Assembly: GCA_017484285.1 (NCBI GenBank) | Contig: JAFUTH010000001.1 | Location: 62,001-126,000, forward strand | Source of the DNA: Treponema sp. | GTDB taxonomy: Bacteria; Spirochaetota; Spirochaetia; Treponematales; Treponemataceae | Reading direction: 5' to 3' | Length of the DNA: 64,000 nucleotides | Part shown: positions 1 through 7,301 of the stretch, in pieces | Position numbering within the stretch: the stretch's first letter is position 1 | How the letters are laid out: every line of letters begins with the position of its first letter | Notes under the pieces: model-generated | What the model saw: the letters and a program-made list of their open reading frames with translations, nothing else | Databases searched by the model: none | What the model was told of the DNA's origin: nothing | Position numbers and translations under genes: made by a program

Positions 1-330
1 GGGAATGAGATTGAACGTTTGAAAAATGAAGCCGAGATGGCTTCGGCGGAGCTCAGTGAGCTTTGAATCGATTTTGAACGGAACCTTCGTTGATTTCTCG
101 AGGTTGATGCCTGCGTAGACATCAGTGCCTTCGAGGATGATTGAACCGGAAGAGGGCAAGTCAATCAGACCTATCATGTTGAGCAGGGTGGATTTTCCAG
201 AGCCTGACGGTCCTGAGAGAGCCGCGAATTCGCCTTTCTCGATTTTGAAGGAGGCGTTGTCAACGGCTTTGACCTTGACTTTCTCCATCTGATAGATTTT
301 GCTTACATTCTTGAGTTCAATTACTGCCAT
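1..330 (-). CDS. ABC transporter ATP-binding protein, LolD/MacB type (3' end outside window)
   Basis: The first 110 codons are present and the frame runs off the left edge. Residues 40-48 are a Walker A loop, GPSGSGKST, followed by a Q-loop segment near residue 100, GFIFQTFNLIP, which is typical of the LolD/MacB/FtsE group of ATPases. Members of that group power lipoprotein release or extrusion of peptides and macrolides together with an FtsX-like permease, which would lie to the left of this window. Signature motif and Walker B are not visible, so the exact subfamily is open. The ATG at 328-330 is preceded by a -10 box rather than a well-spaced Shine-Dalgarno site. Confidence 0.9.
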   Translation of the reverse strand, partial: MAVIELKNVSKIYQMEKVKVKAVDNASFKIEKGEFAALSGPSGSGKSTLLNMIGLIDLPSSGSIILEGTDVYAGINLEKSTKVPFKIDSKLTELRRSHLGFIFQTFNLIP

Positions 331-336
331 GACGTG

Positions 337-365
337 ATTATATCCTCTTTTGCATTTTGAAACAA
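337..365 (-). promoter_or_regulatory. Promoter of the ABC ATPase gene, leaderless type
   Basis: On the minus strand TATAAT (337-342) lies 17 bases downstream of TTGTTT (360-365). Only six bases separate the -10 box from the ATG at 330, so transcription would be expected to start at or next to the start codon. An AGAGGA that overlaps the -10 box is too far from the ATG to be a convincing ribosome binding site. Confidence 0.55.
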
Positions 366-372
366 TGACGCG

Positions 373-2160
373 CTAAAACTGGTATTTGACACACCAGCTG
401 AAGCAGAAGTTGTTCATCCAGTTGTATTCACGGTTGTAATCCCAGCCCGCGACCGTGTGATAGGTGAGCCCGGGATTGTACTTCGGATTGATGATTTTGT
501 TGTAGGTAAAGCCGAGCCTGAGCGAGAGATTCGGCAGAATGTACCACAGCTCCTCAAATCCAACATTGAAATTCGCCTTGAATGCGGTGAAATACTCGCT
601 TCCGAGCGCCTTTGTCGTATCGGCATCCGCGCTGACGCACTTTGCATACAGATAGTTGTTGTCGGGGTTGTTGCGCTGGATGAAAATCTTTTCGTAGCCG
701 TGGTGGCTGAACAGCGTAAAACTCAAAATCTGGTTGTTTCCGCCATAGCCGTAGCCGCTTCCAATCCACTGACCGCCGTTCGTGTAGCCCTGCGTAATCT
801 GACCGTGCGTGCCAAAGTTGTACGCGCTGCCGTACCACATCTGATAATCCTGCGATGCCTCTGAATTGTTCCACTCAAAGGCAAGAAGTCCCCGGAGATG
901 GTATTTTTGCGAAATGTCGAGGCTCTTTTTGAGACCAATCGTGTAGGCGACCGCATGGAACGGATACCGCTCGTATTCGTAGAGTTTGAAGCCTTTCGAA
1001 GTGAAATCGTCGAACGAAAGCTCGCCGTACATCTCAAATCCGACCTTCTCGAAGAGCCAGTCCGCGACGAGAGATGCCTTCATGTCCTCGCCCTCGGAAG
1101 TGGAGTTGCCGTTCAGCGTGTTTCCGTACCATCCCGGCCATGCGTAGCGCATGAAATTTCCCTTGAAGACGCCGTCCCACTTGCTTACGGTGATTTTCGT
1201 GACACCGAGCGTGAGCCCCTTTAGGAATGACGGCGAATAGGAAAAGGTGAAGCCAGAGAACTGATTGTGGTCGTTCGAGTCGTCGTTGTCGAAATAGTCG
1301 GACTCGGTGAGTTTGCCGACCCACAATCTCGTCTCGATGTCGCCGATATACCAACCGAAGTAGGGAACGTAGAGCGACGTGCGGCGTAAGCCGATGTCGA
1401 ACTTGGGGTAGGTGGGCGCATTGTTTGAGGAAAGCATCGGCGAATAAAACGTCGGACCTATCCAGACTGCTTCCGTGCCGAATCCGAGCGTGAACGAATG
1501 CCAGCTCCAACGCAATTCAGTGTCACCCCAATCGTAGTTCCAAAAAGAATCCTCGCCATACCGCTGCACCATGTCAACGCGCGTCCACCAGTAGCCGTAA
1601 TCAGCCGCCTTGCCCGCATAGGTCGCGCTCTGCATTGACGATGAGGTGAGATAGTCATAGTCCTTGTTTTGGGAAAAACTGAGCTGCGGCTTTACGGTGA
1701 GCTCAAAGCCAAATCCCTCGAGCCTCGCTCCGGCGGTCATGCTCGTGTTGTAGCCCTTTCCCTGCCAGAGCGCGCCGTCGTTCACGCCATAGGGAGCGGC
1801 AGTGTTGTAGCTTGAGTACCACTCAGGACCGTAGACCTTGTAGGTAAGCGAGCGGTTGAATCCACGGGTAAAGAAATTCGAGCCGTTTTCCTTTGCGTAT
1901 GACTCATCATCACCAAAGATAACGCGTGTCTTTCCGAGATTATTTTTTGCCCAGACATCTTTTTCTTCGCCGTCAGTCTCCTCGACGAGCCAAGAACTGT
2001 CGCTCAGCGTGCGGTACGTGAGATAATTGCGCTTCGTTGTACCGGTAAGCGAAAGAAAATCGTAATACTGCTCTTCGATTGAGGTGAGTGCTTCCTGTGA
2101 AAAAAGGAGAGCGAATGACTGCATCAGTATGAGCATGAGCGGGGCACGTAGTTTTTTCAT
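373..2160 (-). CDS. Wzi-like outer-membrane beta-barrel protein
   Basis: This 595-residue protein begins with a signal peptide (cleavage probably after LLFSQ, around residue 22). The rest is dense in aromatic, Gly, Asp and Asn residues arranged in alternating strands (for example WRLSW-like and TLGFG segments) and ends in a phenylalanine (KYQF), as outer-membrane barrels do. The pattern fits the capsule assembly Wzi family, whose E. coli member anchors capsule at the cell surface. I recognise the family from general pattern and not from a defined motif, so a generic outer-membrane barrel is the alternative. It is transcribed divergently from the polysaccharide genes that follow, which supports a role in surface carbohydrate. 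Confidence 0.7.
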   Translation of the reverse strand: MKKLRAPLMLILMQSFALLFSQEALTSIEEQYYDFLSLTGTTKRNYLTYRTLSDSSWLVEETDGEEKDVWAKNNLGKTRVIFGDDESYAKENGSNFFTRGFNRSLTYKVYGPEWYSSYNTAAPYGVNDGALWQGKGYNTSMTAGARLEGFGFELTVKPQLSFSQNKDYDYLTSSSMQSATYAGKAADYGYWWTRVDMVQRYGEDSFWNYDWGDTELRWSWHSFTLGFGTEAVWIGPTFYSPMLSSNNAPTYPKFDIGLRRTSLYVPYFGWYIGDIETRLWVGKLTESDYFDNDDSNDHNQFSGFTFSYSPSFLKGLTLGVTKITVSKWDGVFKGNFMRYAWPGWYGNTLNGNSTSEGEDMKASLVADWLFEKVGFEMYGELSFDDFTSKGFKLYEYERYPFHAVAYTIGLKKSLDISQKYHLRGLLAFEWNNSEASQDYQMWYGSAYNFGTHGQITQGYTNGGQWIGSGYGYGGNNQILSFTLFSHHGYEKIFIQRNNPDNNYLYAKCVSADADTTKALGSEYFTAFKANFNVGFEELWYILPNLSLRLGFTYNKIINPKYNPGLTYHTVAGWDYNREYNWMNNFCFSWCVKYQF

Positions 2161-2166
2161 ATGCTC

Positions 2167-2172
2167 AGTATA
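2167..2172 (-). promoter_or_regulatory. Putative -10 box of the Wzi-like gene
   Basis: TATACT on the minus strand ends six bases before the ATG at 2160. No convincing -35 box is visible at the expected distance (2190-2195 reads TTTTTC), and there is no Shine-Dalgarno sequence. A second TATAAT further upstream at 2272-2277 is an alternative that would give a leader of about 105 bases. Confidence 0.4.
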
Positions 2173-2260
2173 GCTGATTCTTATCGAAAGAAAAAGTGAA
2201 ATATAAAAAAAGTTTTCAGATTATCTTGAAACAGGGCATTTTTTGAAATAGAATAGCGGA

Positions 2261-2326
2261 TATAACGAATTATTATAAGCGTTGCCTTTGCAAGCACTGT
2301 TTTTTTCAGTCGCTTAATTCGTTATA
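2261..2326. repeat. Interrupted inverted repeat carrying two opposed TATAAT boxes
   Basis: The left arm (2261-2281) and right arm (2311-2326) are reverse complements apart from a five-base insertion (TTATA) in the left arm. Each arm contains a TATAAT reading outward: minus strand at 2272-2277, plus strand at 2323-2328. The 29-base centre includes TTGCCTTTGCAA. The element sits between the divergent Wzi-like and transferase genes, so it is either a symmetric divergent promoter or a binding site for a regulator. Confidence 0.6.
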
Positions 2327-2339
2327 ATACAACAAAATG
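2323..2339 (+). promoter_or_regulatory. -10 box and leaderless-type ATG in front of the poly-C tract
   Basis: TATAAT at 2323-2328 is followed after eight bases by an ATG at 2337-2339. With 11 cytosines that ATG is out of frame with the transferase gene and its frame stops at 2442-2444. With 10 or 13 cytosines it would read straight into the transferase. No good -35 box is visible (2300-2305 is TTTTTT). Confidence 0.5.
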
Positions 2340-2342
2340 GAG

Positions 2343-2353
2343 CCCCCCCCCCC
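2343..2353 (+). repeat. Homopolymeric tract of 11 C
   Basis: Eleven consecutive cytosines lie between two possible start codons, ATG 2337 and ATG 2356, of the first polysaccharide gene. Tracts of this length are prone to slipped-strand mispairing in many host-associated bacteria. It is the only long homopolymeric C or G run I noticed in the window. Confidence 0.9.
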
Positions 2354-2355
2354 AT

Positions 2356-3411
2356 ATGCTAATTTTTTCATCGTTGGCGTTTCTTCTTTCTCTGGCGTTT
2401 TGCCCGATTATTATCGCGCTCTGCCGAAGATTCAATTGGTATGATGAAGTTGACCCACGAAAAATCCACACCGGACAGATTCCCCGGCTAGGCGGCGTTG
2501 CTTTGTTCGCAGCATTTCTCCTTGCGTTCATCGTGTACTGTCTCTTTCTCCATCCGCTCGATTTAAAATCAACGTTCCCGCTTCTTTTAGGCGGTATTTT
2601 GATTCTTGGATTTGGCATCACCGATGACTTCATCAACATGCGCGCAAAAATCAAATTTCTTGTTCAGATTGTCGCTGCGCTCATCGTTGTGCTCGGTCCA
2701 AACTATTTCGATCACGTTTTGTTTCTCCAGCTTCCGCCCGTTCTCGGCAAAGCGCTCACATTCTTTTGGATAATCGGTATTGTCAATGCGTTCAATCTCA
2801 TCGACGGCATGGATTGGCTATGCAGCGGGCTCTCGCTCTTTGCGATTCTTACGCTCGGCTTTATCTTGTATCTCGGTGAAAAAGATATCTGTGCCCTTCA
2901 TTTTATTCTGTCGGGCGCAATCCTCGGTTTTATGTTCTGGAACAGACCAAATGCACGAATCTTCCTCGGAGACGGAGGCAGCCAGTCACTCGGCTACATC
3001 ATCGCCGTATCGCCGTTCTTCCACACGGATATGCACCATTTCCAGCTCACGCAGTTTCCTATCATGATTCTCCTGTGCTCAATTCCCATCAATGATGTCA
3101 TCGCCGCAATCTGGCGACGAAAGCGTGAACACCGCTCATTTTTCAGCCCTGACCGAGGGCACATCCATCACAAGCTGCTGAATATCGGATTCACCAAAGG
3201 CACAGCGATTTTCTTTCTTCTCGCATTGCAATTCCTTATTTGTTTCGTCACCATCGCGACCTGCTTTATGGATCCGTTCTCAAGTATTATCTTGCTTTTG
3301 GTCGCTTTTTCATTTGTCATCATGTTCTTTGTTGTGATACACTATCTCAATCTGTCGGTGAATCTGAGACATACCGGACATCTTGAAGATCACCCACAGG
3401 CTGAGCACTAA
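2356..3411 (+). CDS. WecA/TagO-like undecaprenyl-phosphate glycosyl-1-phosphate transferase
   Basis: The 351-residue product is a polytopic membrane protein of the MraY/WecA family, which moves a sugar-1-phosphate (usually GlcNAc-1-P) from UDP-sugar to undecaprenyl phosphate at the inner membrane and so starts O-antigen, teichoic or capsule synthesis. Family motifs are in order: DDFINMRAKIKF near residue 90, NAFNLIDGMD near 147, FLGDGGSQSLGY near 204 and the HIHHKL loop near 272. The rhamnose genes downstream fit a polysaccharide role rather than MraY. The ATG at 2356 has only cytosines where a ribosome binding site should be; the true start may be ATG 2337 in another phase of the C tract, in which case this copy is switched off. 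Confidence 0.88.
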   Translation: MLIFSSLAFLLSLAFCPIIIALCRRFNWYDEVDPRKIHTGQIPRLGGVALFAAFLLAFIVYCLFLHPLDLKSTFPLLLGGILILGFGITDDFINMRAKIKFLVQIVAALIVVLGPNYFDHVLFLQLPPVLGKALTFFWIIGIVNAFNLIDGMDWLCSGLSLFAILTLGFILYLGEKDICALHFILSGAILGFMFWNRPNARIFLGDGGSQSLGYIIAVSPFFHTDMHHFQLTQFPIMILLCSIPINDVIAAIWRRKREHRSFFSPDRGHIHHKLLNIGFTKGTAIFFLLALQFLICFVTIATCFMDPFSSIILLLVAFSFVIMFFVVIHYLNLSVNLRHTGHLEDHPQAEH

Positions 3412-3432
3412 TAGGCTTTTGGAGGTTTCGGA

Positions 3433-4308
3433 ATGAAAGGCATTATTTTGGCAGGTGGAAGCGGCACTCGTCTCTACCCAATCACAAAGGCGGTCTCAAA
3501 GCAAATCTTGCCGCTCTACGACAAACCGATGATTTACTATCCGCTCTCATGCCTCATGCTCGCGGGAATCCGTGAGGTCTTGATTATCTCAACGCCGCGC
3601 GACATTTCGCTTTTTAAGGAATTATTCGGCGATGGCTCATGGCTCGGAATGCATTTTGAATACGCCGTGCAGGATAAGCCCCGCGGACTTGCTGACGCAT
3701 TCATCGTCGGAAAAGACTTCATCGGAAGTGACGATGTGGCGCTCGTGCTTGGCGACAATATTTTCTACGGTCAGAGTTTCACCAAAACGCTCAAAAATGC
3801 CCGCGAAAAGATTGAGTCAAAAGCATCTGAGGCGGTCATCTTCGGCTATATGGTAAAAGACCCCACCGCGTACGGCGTGGTTGAATTCGACAAAACGGGC
3901 AAAGTGCTCGGAATTGAAGAAAAGCCGAAAGAGCCTAAGTCGAATTACGCCGTTCCTGGCCTTTATTTCTACAACAACGAAGTCGTCAAAATCGCAAGCG
4001 AGGTAAAGCCGAGTGCTCGTGGTGAAATTGAAATCACCGCCGTGAACAATGCGTATCTTGAGCGCGGCTCGCTTTCTGTGGAATTGCTCGGTCGCGGTAT
4101 GGCATGGCTCGACACGGGCACATATGACGGACTTCTTGAAGCGAGCAACTTCATCGCCACGATTCAAAAACGGCAGGGCATGTATGTAAGTTGTATCGAA
4201 GAAATCGCGTTTGCAAACGGCTGGCTTTCAAAAGAAGCTCTCTTGAATCTCGCAGCTGGCTACAAAACCGACTACGGTGCGTATTTGAAGTATATCGCGG
4301 AGAAATAA
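3433..4308 (+). CDS. rfbA: Glucose-1-phosphate thymidylyltransferase
   Basis: This 291-residue enzyme joins dTTP and glucose-1-phosphate to make dTDP-glucose, the first step to dTDP-L-rhamnose. The N-terminal nucleotide-binding signature GGSGTRLYP starts at residue 8 and is followed by [18 protein letters not shown], both diagnostic of the RmlA type. The length matches the family. GGAGG stands 9 bases before the ATG. The stop codon TAA is the first part of a heptad repeat that fills the gap to rfbC. Confidence 0.97.
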   Translation: MKGIILAGGSGTRLYPITKAVSKQILPLYDKPMIYYPLSCLMLAGIREVLIISTPRDISLFKELFGDGSWLGMHFEYAVQDKPRGLADAFIVGKDFIGSDDVALVLGDNIFYGQSFTKTLKNAREKIESKASEAVIFGYMVKDPTAYGVVEFDKTGKVLGIEEKPKEPKSNYAVPGLYFYNNEVVKIASEVKPSARGEIEITAVNNAYLERGSLSVELLGRGMAWLDTGTYDGLLEASNFIATIQKRQGMYVSCIEEIAFANGWLSKEALLNLAAGYKTDYGAYLKYIAEK

Positions 4309-4440
4309 TCCACAGATTTACACAGATAACCACAGATTCTAGTTTTATTTTACGAAAAATTTTTTGTTTTTCTGATAAAAATTTCGACTACGGAAAAAAG
4401 TTAATCTGTGAAAATCTGTGCCTATCTGTGGATAGTATTT
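4306..4440. repeat. Inverted repeat built from CACAGAT heptads, rfbA-rfbC gap
   Basis: The left half (about 4306-4340) has CACAGAT three times at near seven- to fourteen-base intervals, and the right half (about 4402-4437) has the complement ATCTGTG three times, separated by about 60 bases of AT-rich DNA. The halves can pair into a long imperfect stem between the two cistrons. The rfbA stop codon is inside the repeat. A second copy is at 6287-6386. Confidence 0.8.
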
Positions 4441-4450
4441 GGAGTAATCA

Positions 4451-5053
4451 ATGGCGTTTGAGTTTAAAAAATGTGTGGCATCTGACGGAAAGACTTTTGA
4501 CGGCTTGTATGAGATTCAGCCGAAGGTGTTCGGAGACGCGCGCGGGTACTTTTTTGAGGTGTATTCTGAGCGCGATTTCTTTGACGCAGGCTTACAAATG
4601 CGCTTCGTGCAGGACAATCAGAGTTCTTCGACAAAGGGCGTGCTTCGCGGGCTTCACTTCCAGACGGCGCATCCGCAAGGAAAACTCGTGCGGGCGGTGA
4701 GCGGGCGCGTGTACGATGTGGCGGTCGATTTACGAAAAGGTTCTGCCACATTCGGAAAATACTACGGCGTGATTTTGGACGGCGAAAAGCAGAATCAGTT
4801 CTACATTCCGCAAGGCTTTGCGCACGGCTTTTATGTGCTTTCTGACACTGCCGTGTTCGCCTACAAGTGCACGGATTTCTACGACCCGAAAGGCGAGGGC
4901 GGCTTAATGTGGAACGATAAAACAATCGGTATCGACTGGAAAGCAGTCGCCCCTGAAATCGAGCCGCTCTTAAGCGAAAAAGACACAAAACACCCCGCAT
5001 TCGACATGAGTGCGAGCTATTTTGATTTGAACGGAAAATGGCTAAAAAGGTAG
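4451..5053 (+). CDS. rfbC: dTDP-4-dehydrorhamnose 3,5-epimerase
   Basis: The 200-residue cupin-fold protein is of the usual RmlC length and epimerises dTDP-4-keto-6-deoxyglucose at C3 and C5. The active-site histidine motif LRGLHFQ (about residue 65) and the QGFAHGFYVLSD segment (about 118-129) are present. GGAG precedes the ATG by about 8 bases. It sits in the expected neighbourhood between rfbA and rfbB. Confidence 0.97.
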   Translation: MAFEFKKCVASDGKTFDGLYEIQPKVFGDARGYFFEVYSERDFFDAGLQMRFVQDNQSSSTKGVLRGLHFQTAHPQGKLVRAVSGRVYDVAVDLRKGSATFGKYYGVILDGEKQNQFYIPQGFAHGFYVLSDTAVFAYKCTDFYDPKGEGGLMWNDKTIGIDWKAVAPEIEPLLSEKDTKHPAFDMSASYFDLNGKWLKR

Positions 5054-5112
5054 CAGTTAGCAATGAGCAGGGAGAAGTTAAAACTGCACACTGCTACTTG
5101 CTAACTAAATCC
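5051..5112. repeat. Imperfect inverted repeat in the rfbC-rfbB gap
   Basis: AGTTAGCA near 5057 is matched by TGCTAACT near 5098, and both halves carry further partial copies of a GCAGTTA-like seven-base unit. The sequence differs from the CACAGAT repeats next door but has the same plan: short heptads on the left, their complements on the right, and the upstream stop codon inside. Confidence 0.6.
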
Positions 5113-5149
5113 TTTTAAGCAAATTAAATGCTATTTTGGGAGAATATCA

Positions 5150-6289
5150 ATGAAAAGAAAACTGAACAACATACTTGTTACTGGTGGGGCGGGTTTTATC
5201 GGCTCTAATTTTATCAACTATCTCTTCGGGCAAAGTGCCACGGGTTCTAGCGAATTCATGGATTCGGGCTTTACGGGCAAAATCGTCAATGTCGATTGCT
5301 TGACCTACGCGGGAAATTTGGAAAATCTTTCTGCCGTTGACGCAAAATTCGGAACTGGGGTAAGCGAAAGCGAGCGACGATATTTCTTTGAGAAGGTTGA
5401 CATCTGCGACCGCTCGGAAATCGAGCGTATTTTTAAGCAGTACGACATCGACACGGTGATTCACTTTGCGGCGGAAAGCCATGTTGATCGCTCGATTTTA
5501 GGGCCCGAAGCCTTCATCAAAACGAATGTGATGGGCACTTTCACGCTGCTCGATGTGGCGCGGAATTACTGGGGCGTTTCGCTTGACAATAAGCGCGACG
5601 ATGTGCTCTTCCACCATATTTCAACCGATGAAGTGTACGGCTCTCTCGGCGAAACGGGCTATTTCACTGAAACGACGAACTATGACCCGCGCTCTCCGTA
5701 TTCTTCAAGCAAGGCAAGCTCTGACCACATCGTTATGGCGTACTATCACACCTACGGCTTACCGATTACGCTTTCAAACTGCACGAACAACTACGGTCCC
5801 TATCAGTTCCCCGAAAAACTCTTGCCGCTCATGATTTCAAATATCCGCGACGGAAAAAATCTCCCGGTCTACGGCGAGGGCAAAAACATCCGCGACTGGA
5901 TTTATGTCGAAGACCACAACCGCGCCGTCTGGCAGATTGTGAACAATGGCAAATCGGGCGAAAAATACAACATCGGCGGCGAAAACGAGTGGCAGAACAT
6001 CAAGTTGCTCCATAAAGTGATTGAACTCACCGCGCCAAAAGTGAACAAAACGGCTCAAGATGTCGAAAAAACAATCGTGCATGTAAAAGACCGACCAGGT
6101 CACGACGCACGATACGCAATCGACTGCTCAAAAATCAAGCGCGAACTGGGCTGGGAGCGCAAAATGACCTTCGAGCAGGGGCTTTCACTCACCGTGAACT
6201 GGTATCTTTCCCACAAAGAATGGGTTGACCACATTTTGAGCGGCGAATATACCAAGTGGATTGAAAAAAACTACGAGGGAAGAAAGTAA
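5150..6289 (+). CDS. rfbB: dTDP-glucose 4,6-dehydratase
   Basis: This 379-residue extended short-chain dehydrogenase converts dTDP-glucose to dTDP-4-keto-6-deoxyglucose with bound NAD. The Rossmann motif VTGGAGFIGSNF is at residues 10-21, the catalytic TDEVYGSLG follows near 160 and the Tyr-x-x-x-Lys pair is in SPYSSSKA near 184-191. It is some 20-30 residues longer than most RmlB proteins because of an insertion between the first two strands (about residues 28-40). GGGAG lies nine bases before the ATG. Confidence 0.97.
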   Translation: MKRKLNNILVTGGAGFIGSNFINYLFGQSATGSSEFMDSGFTGKIVNVDCLTYAGNLENLSAVDAKFGTGVSESERRYFFEKVDICDRSEIERIFKQYDIDTVIHFAAESHVDRSILGPEAFIKTNVMGTFTLLDVARNYWGVSLDNKRDDVLFHHISTDEVYGSLGETGYFTETTNYDPRSPYSSSKASSDHIVMAYYHTYGLPITLSNCTNNYGPYQFPEKLLPLMISNIRDGKNLPVYGEGKNIRDWIYVEDHNRAVWQIVNNGKSGEKYNIGGENEWQNIKLLHKVIELTAPKVNKTAQDVEKTIVHVKDRPGHDARYAIDCSKIKRELGWERKMTFEQGLSLTVNWYLSHKEWVDHILSGEYTKWIEKNYEGRK

Positions 6290-6386
6290 TCCACAGATTA
6301 ACACAGATGAGCACAGATTATGTATGTGTAACCTGTGGTTAAAAAACATAAAATCAGTGGAAATCTGTGCCTATCTGTGGATAAAA
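6287..6386. repeat. Inverted CACAGAT heptad repeat, rfbB-rfbD gap
   Basis: The left half starts with the rfbB stop codon and carries CACAGAT at about 6293, 6304 and 6314. The right half (about 6352-6383) carries AATCTGTG and TATCTGTGGAT. Its outer ends are nearly identical to the copy between rfbA and rfbC, while the central spacer is different and shorter, as expected of a repeat family rather than of a duplicated gene segment. Confidence 0.8.
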
Positions 6387-6390
6387 AAAT

Positions 6391-7290
6391 ATGATTTGGA
6401 TTATCGGTTGTAACGGCATGCTCGGCACTCAGGTTTGCCGCACGCTTGAAGAAAAAAATCTCTCTTACACGGGAACTGACAGCAATGTGAGCATTCTCGA
6501 TTATTCTGCTCTTGAAAATTTTTCGAGCGGTAAAGACATTTCTTTTATTGTAAATTGCGCGGCGTATACGGCGGTTGACAAGGCTGAAAGCGACGCGGAC
6601 TTTGCGCGGGCGTTGAACTGTGACGGCGTGCGGAATATCGCTCGTCTTGCAAAAAAACTTTCTGTTCCGCTCATTCATATCTCGACGGACTATGTGTTTG
6701 ACGGAACTGCTTCTTCCCCGCTCGCAGAAGACAGTCCGATTAAGCCGATTGGCGTGTACGGCGAGACAAAGGCGGCGGGCGAAAAGGCTCTTCAAGAAGA
6801 AACAGATGATTTTTACATTCTCCGAACGGCATGGCTCTACGGATTTTACGGAAAAAATTTCGTCTACACGATGATTCGCGCGATGAATGCTCGTGAGGGC
6901 GTCAAAGTGGTCGCCGACCAACGGGGAACGCCCACCAACTGCGAGACGCTTTCTTCGGTGATTGCAAAAATCATTCAAAAACGCGATTCAGACGAAAAAC
7001 TCCCGAACGGAATCTACCATGTGACCGATGAGGGCGAAACGACGTGGTTTGACTTCACAAAAGAAATTTTTGCACAGGGGCTTGAACGCGGCATCATCAC
7101 GAATAAAAACTGCGTGATAAATCCCTGCACAACGGCGGAATATCCCACACCCGCAAAGCGACCTGCCTATTCGGTTTTGAGCAAGGCAAAAATCCAAAAA
7201 ACGCTTGGAATCACGCTTCCTGAGTGGCAGGAAAGCCTGAAATCTTTTATAGATTCCGCACACTTTGACAAGACGCGCATTGAATTGTAA
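6391..7290 (+). CDS. rfbD: dTDP-4-dehydrorhamnose reductase
   Basis: The 299-residue protein reduces dTDP-4-keto-L-rhamnose to dTDP-L-rhamnose with NAD(P)H. It opens with GCNGMLGTQV (residues 5-14, GxxGxxG), has STDYVFDG near 103-110 and the catalytic YGETKAAGE near 128-136. It completes the four-gene rhamnose set. The ATG follows the heptad repeat directly and only a weak GGAT is available as ribosome binding site, so translation may depend on the upstream message. Confidence 0.96.
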   Translation: MIWIIGCNGMLGTQVCRTLEEKNLSYTGTDSNVSILDYSALENFSSGKDISFIVNCAAYTAVDKAESDADFARALNCDGVRNIARLAKKLSVPLIHISTDYVFDGTASSPLAEDSPIKPIGVYGETKAAGEKALQEETDDFYILRTAWLYGFYGKNFVYTMIRAMNAREGVKVVADQRGTPTNCETLSSVIAKIIQKRDSDEKLPNGIYHVTDEGETTWFDFTKEIFAQGLERGIITNKNCVINPCTTAEYPTPAKRPAYSVLSKAKIQKTLGITLPEWQESLKSFIDSAHFDKTRIEL

Positions 7291-7293
7291 TAT
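7265..7293 (+). promoter_or_regulatory. Consensus promoter inside rfbD, leaderless type for the PilZ gene
   Basis: TTGACA at 7265-7270 and TAATAT at 7288-7293 are exactly 17 bases apart. Eight bases then separate the -10 box from the GTG start at 7302, which has no Shine-Dalgarno sequence. The -35 box is within the rfbD coding region, so the PilZ gene has its own promoter at the end of the rhamnose operon. Confidence 0.7.
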
Positions 7294-7301
7294 TAAGCGC
7301 T

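Noticed and set aside
4306-6386. CACAGAT arrays as a possible CRISPR
   Set aside because: Units are seven bases, arranged as inverted halves, without spacers of constant length and without cas genes.
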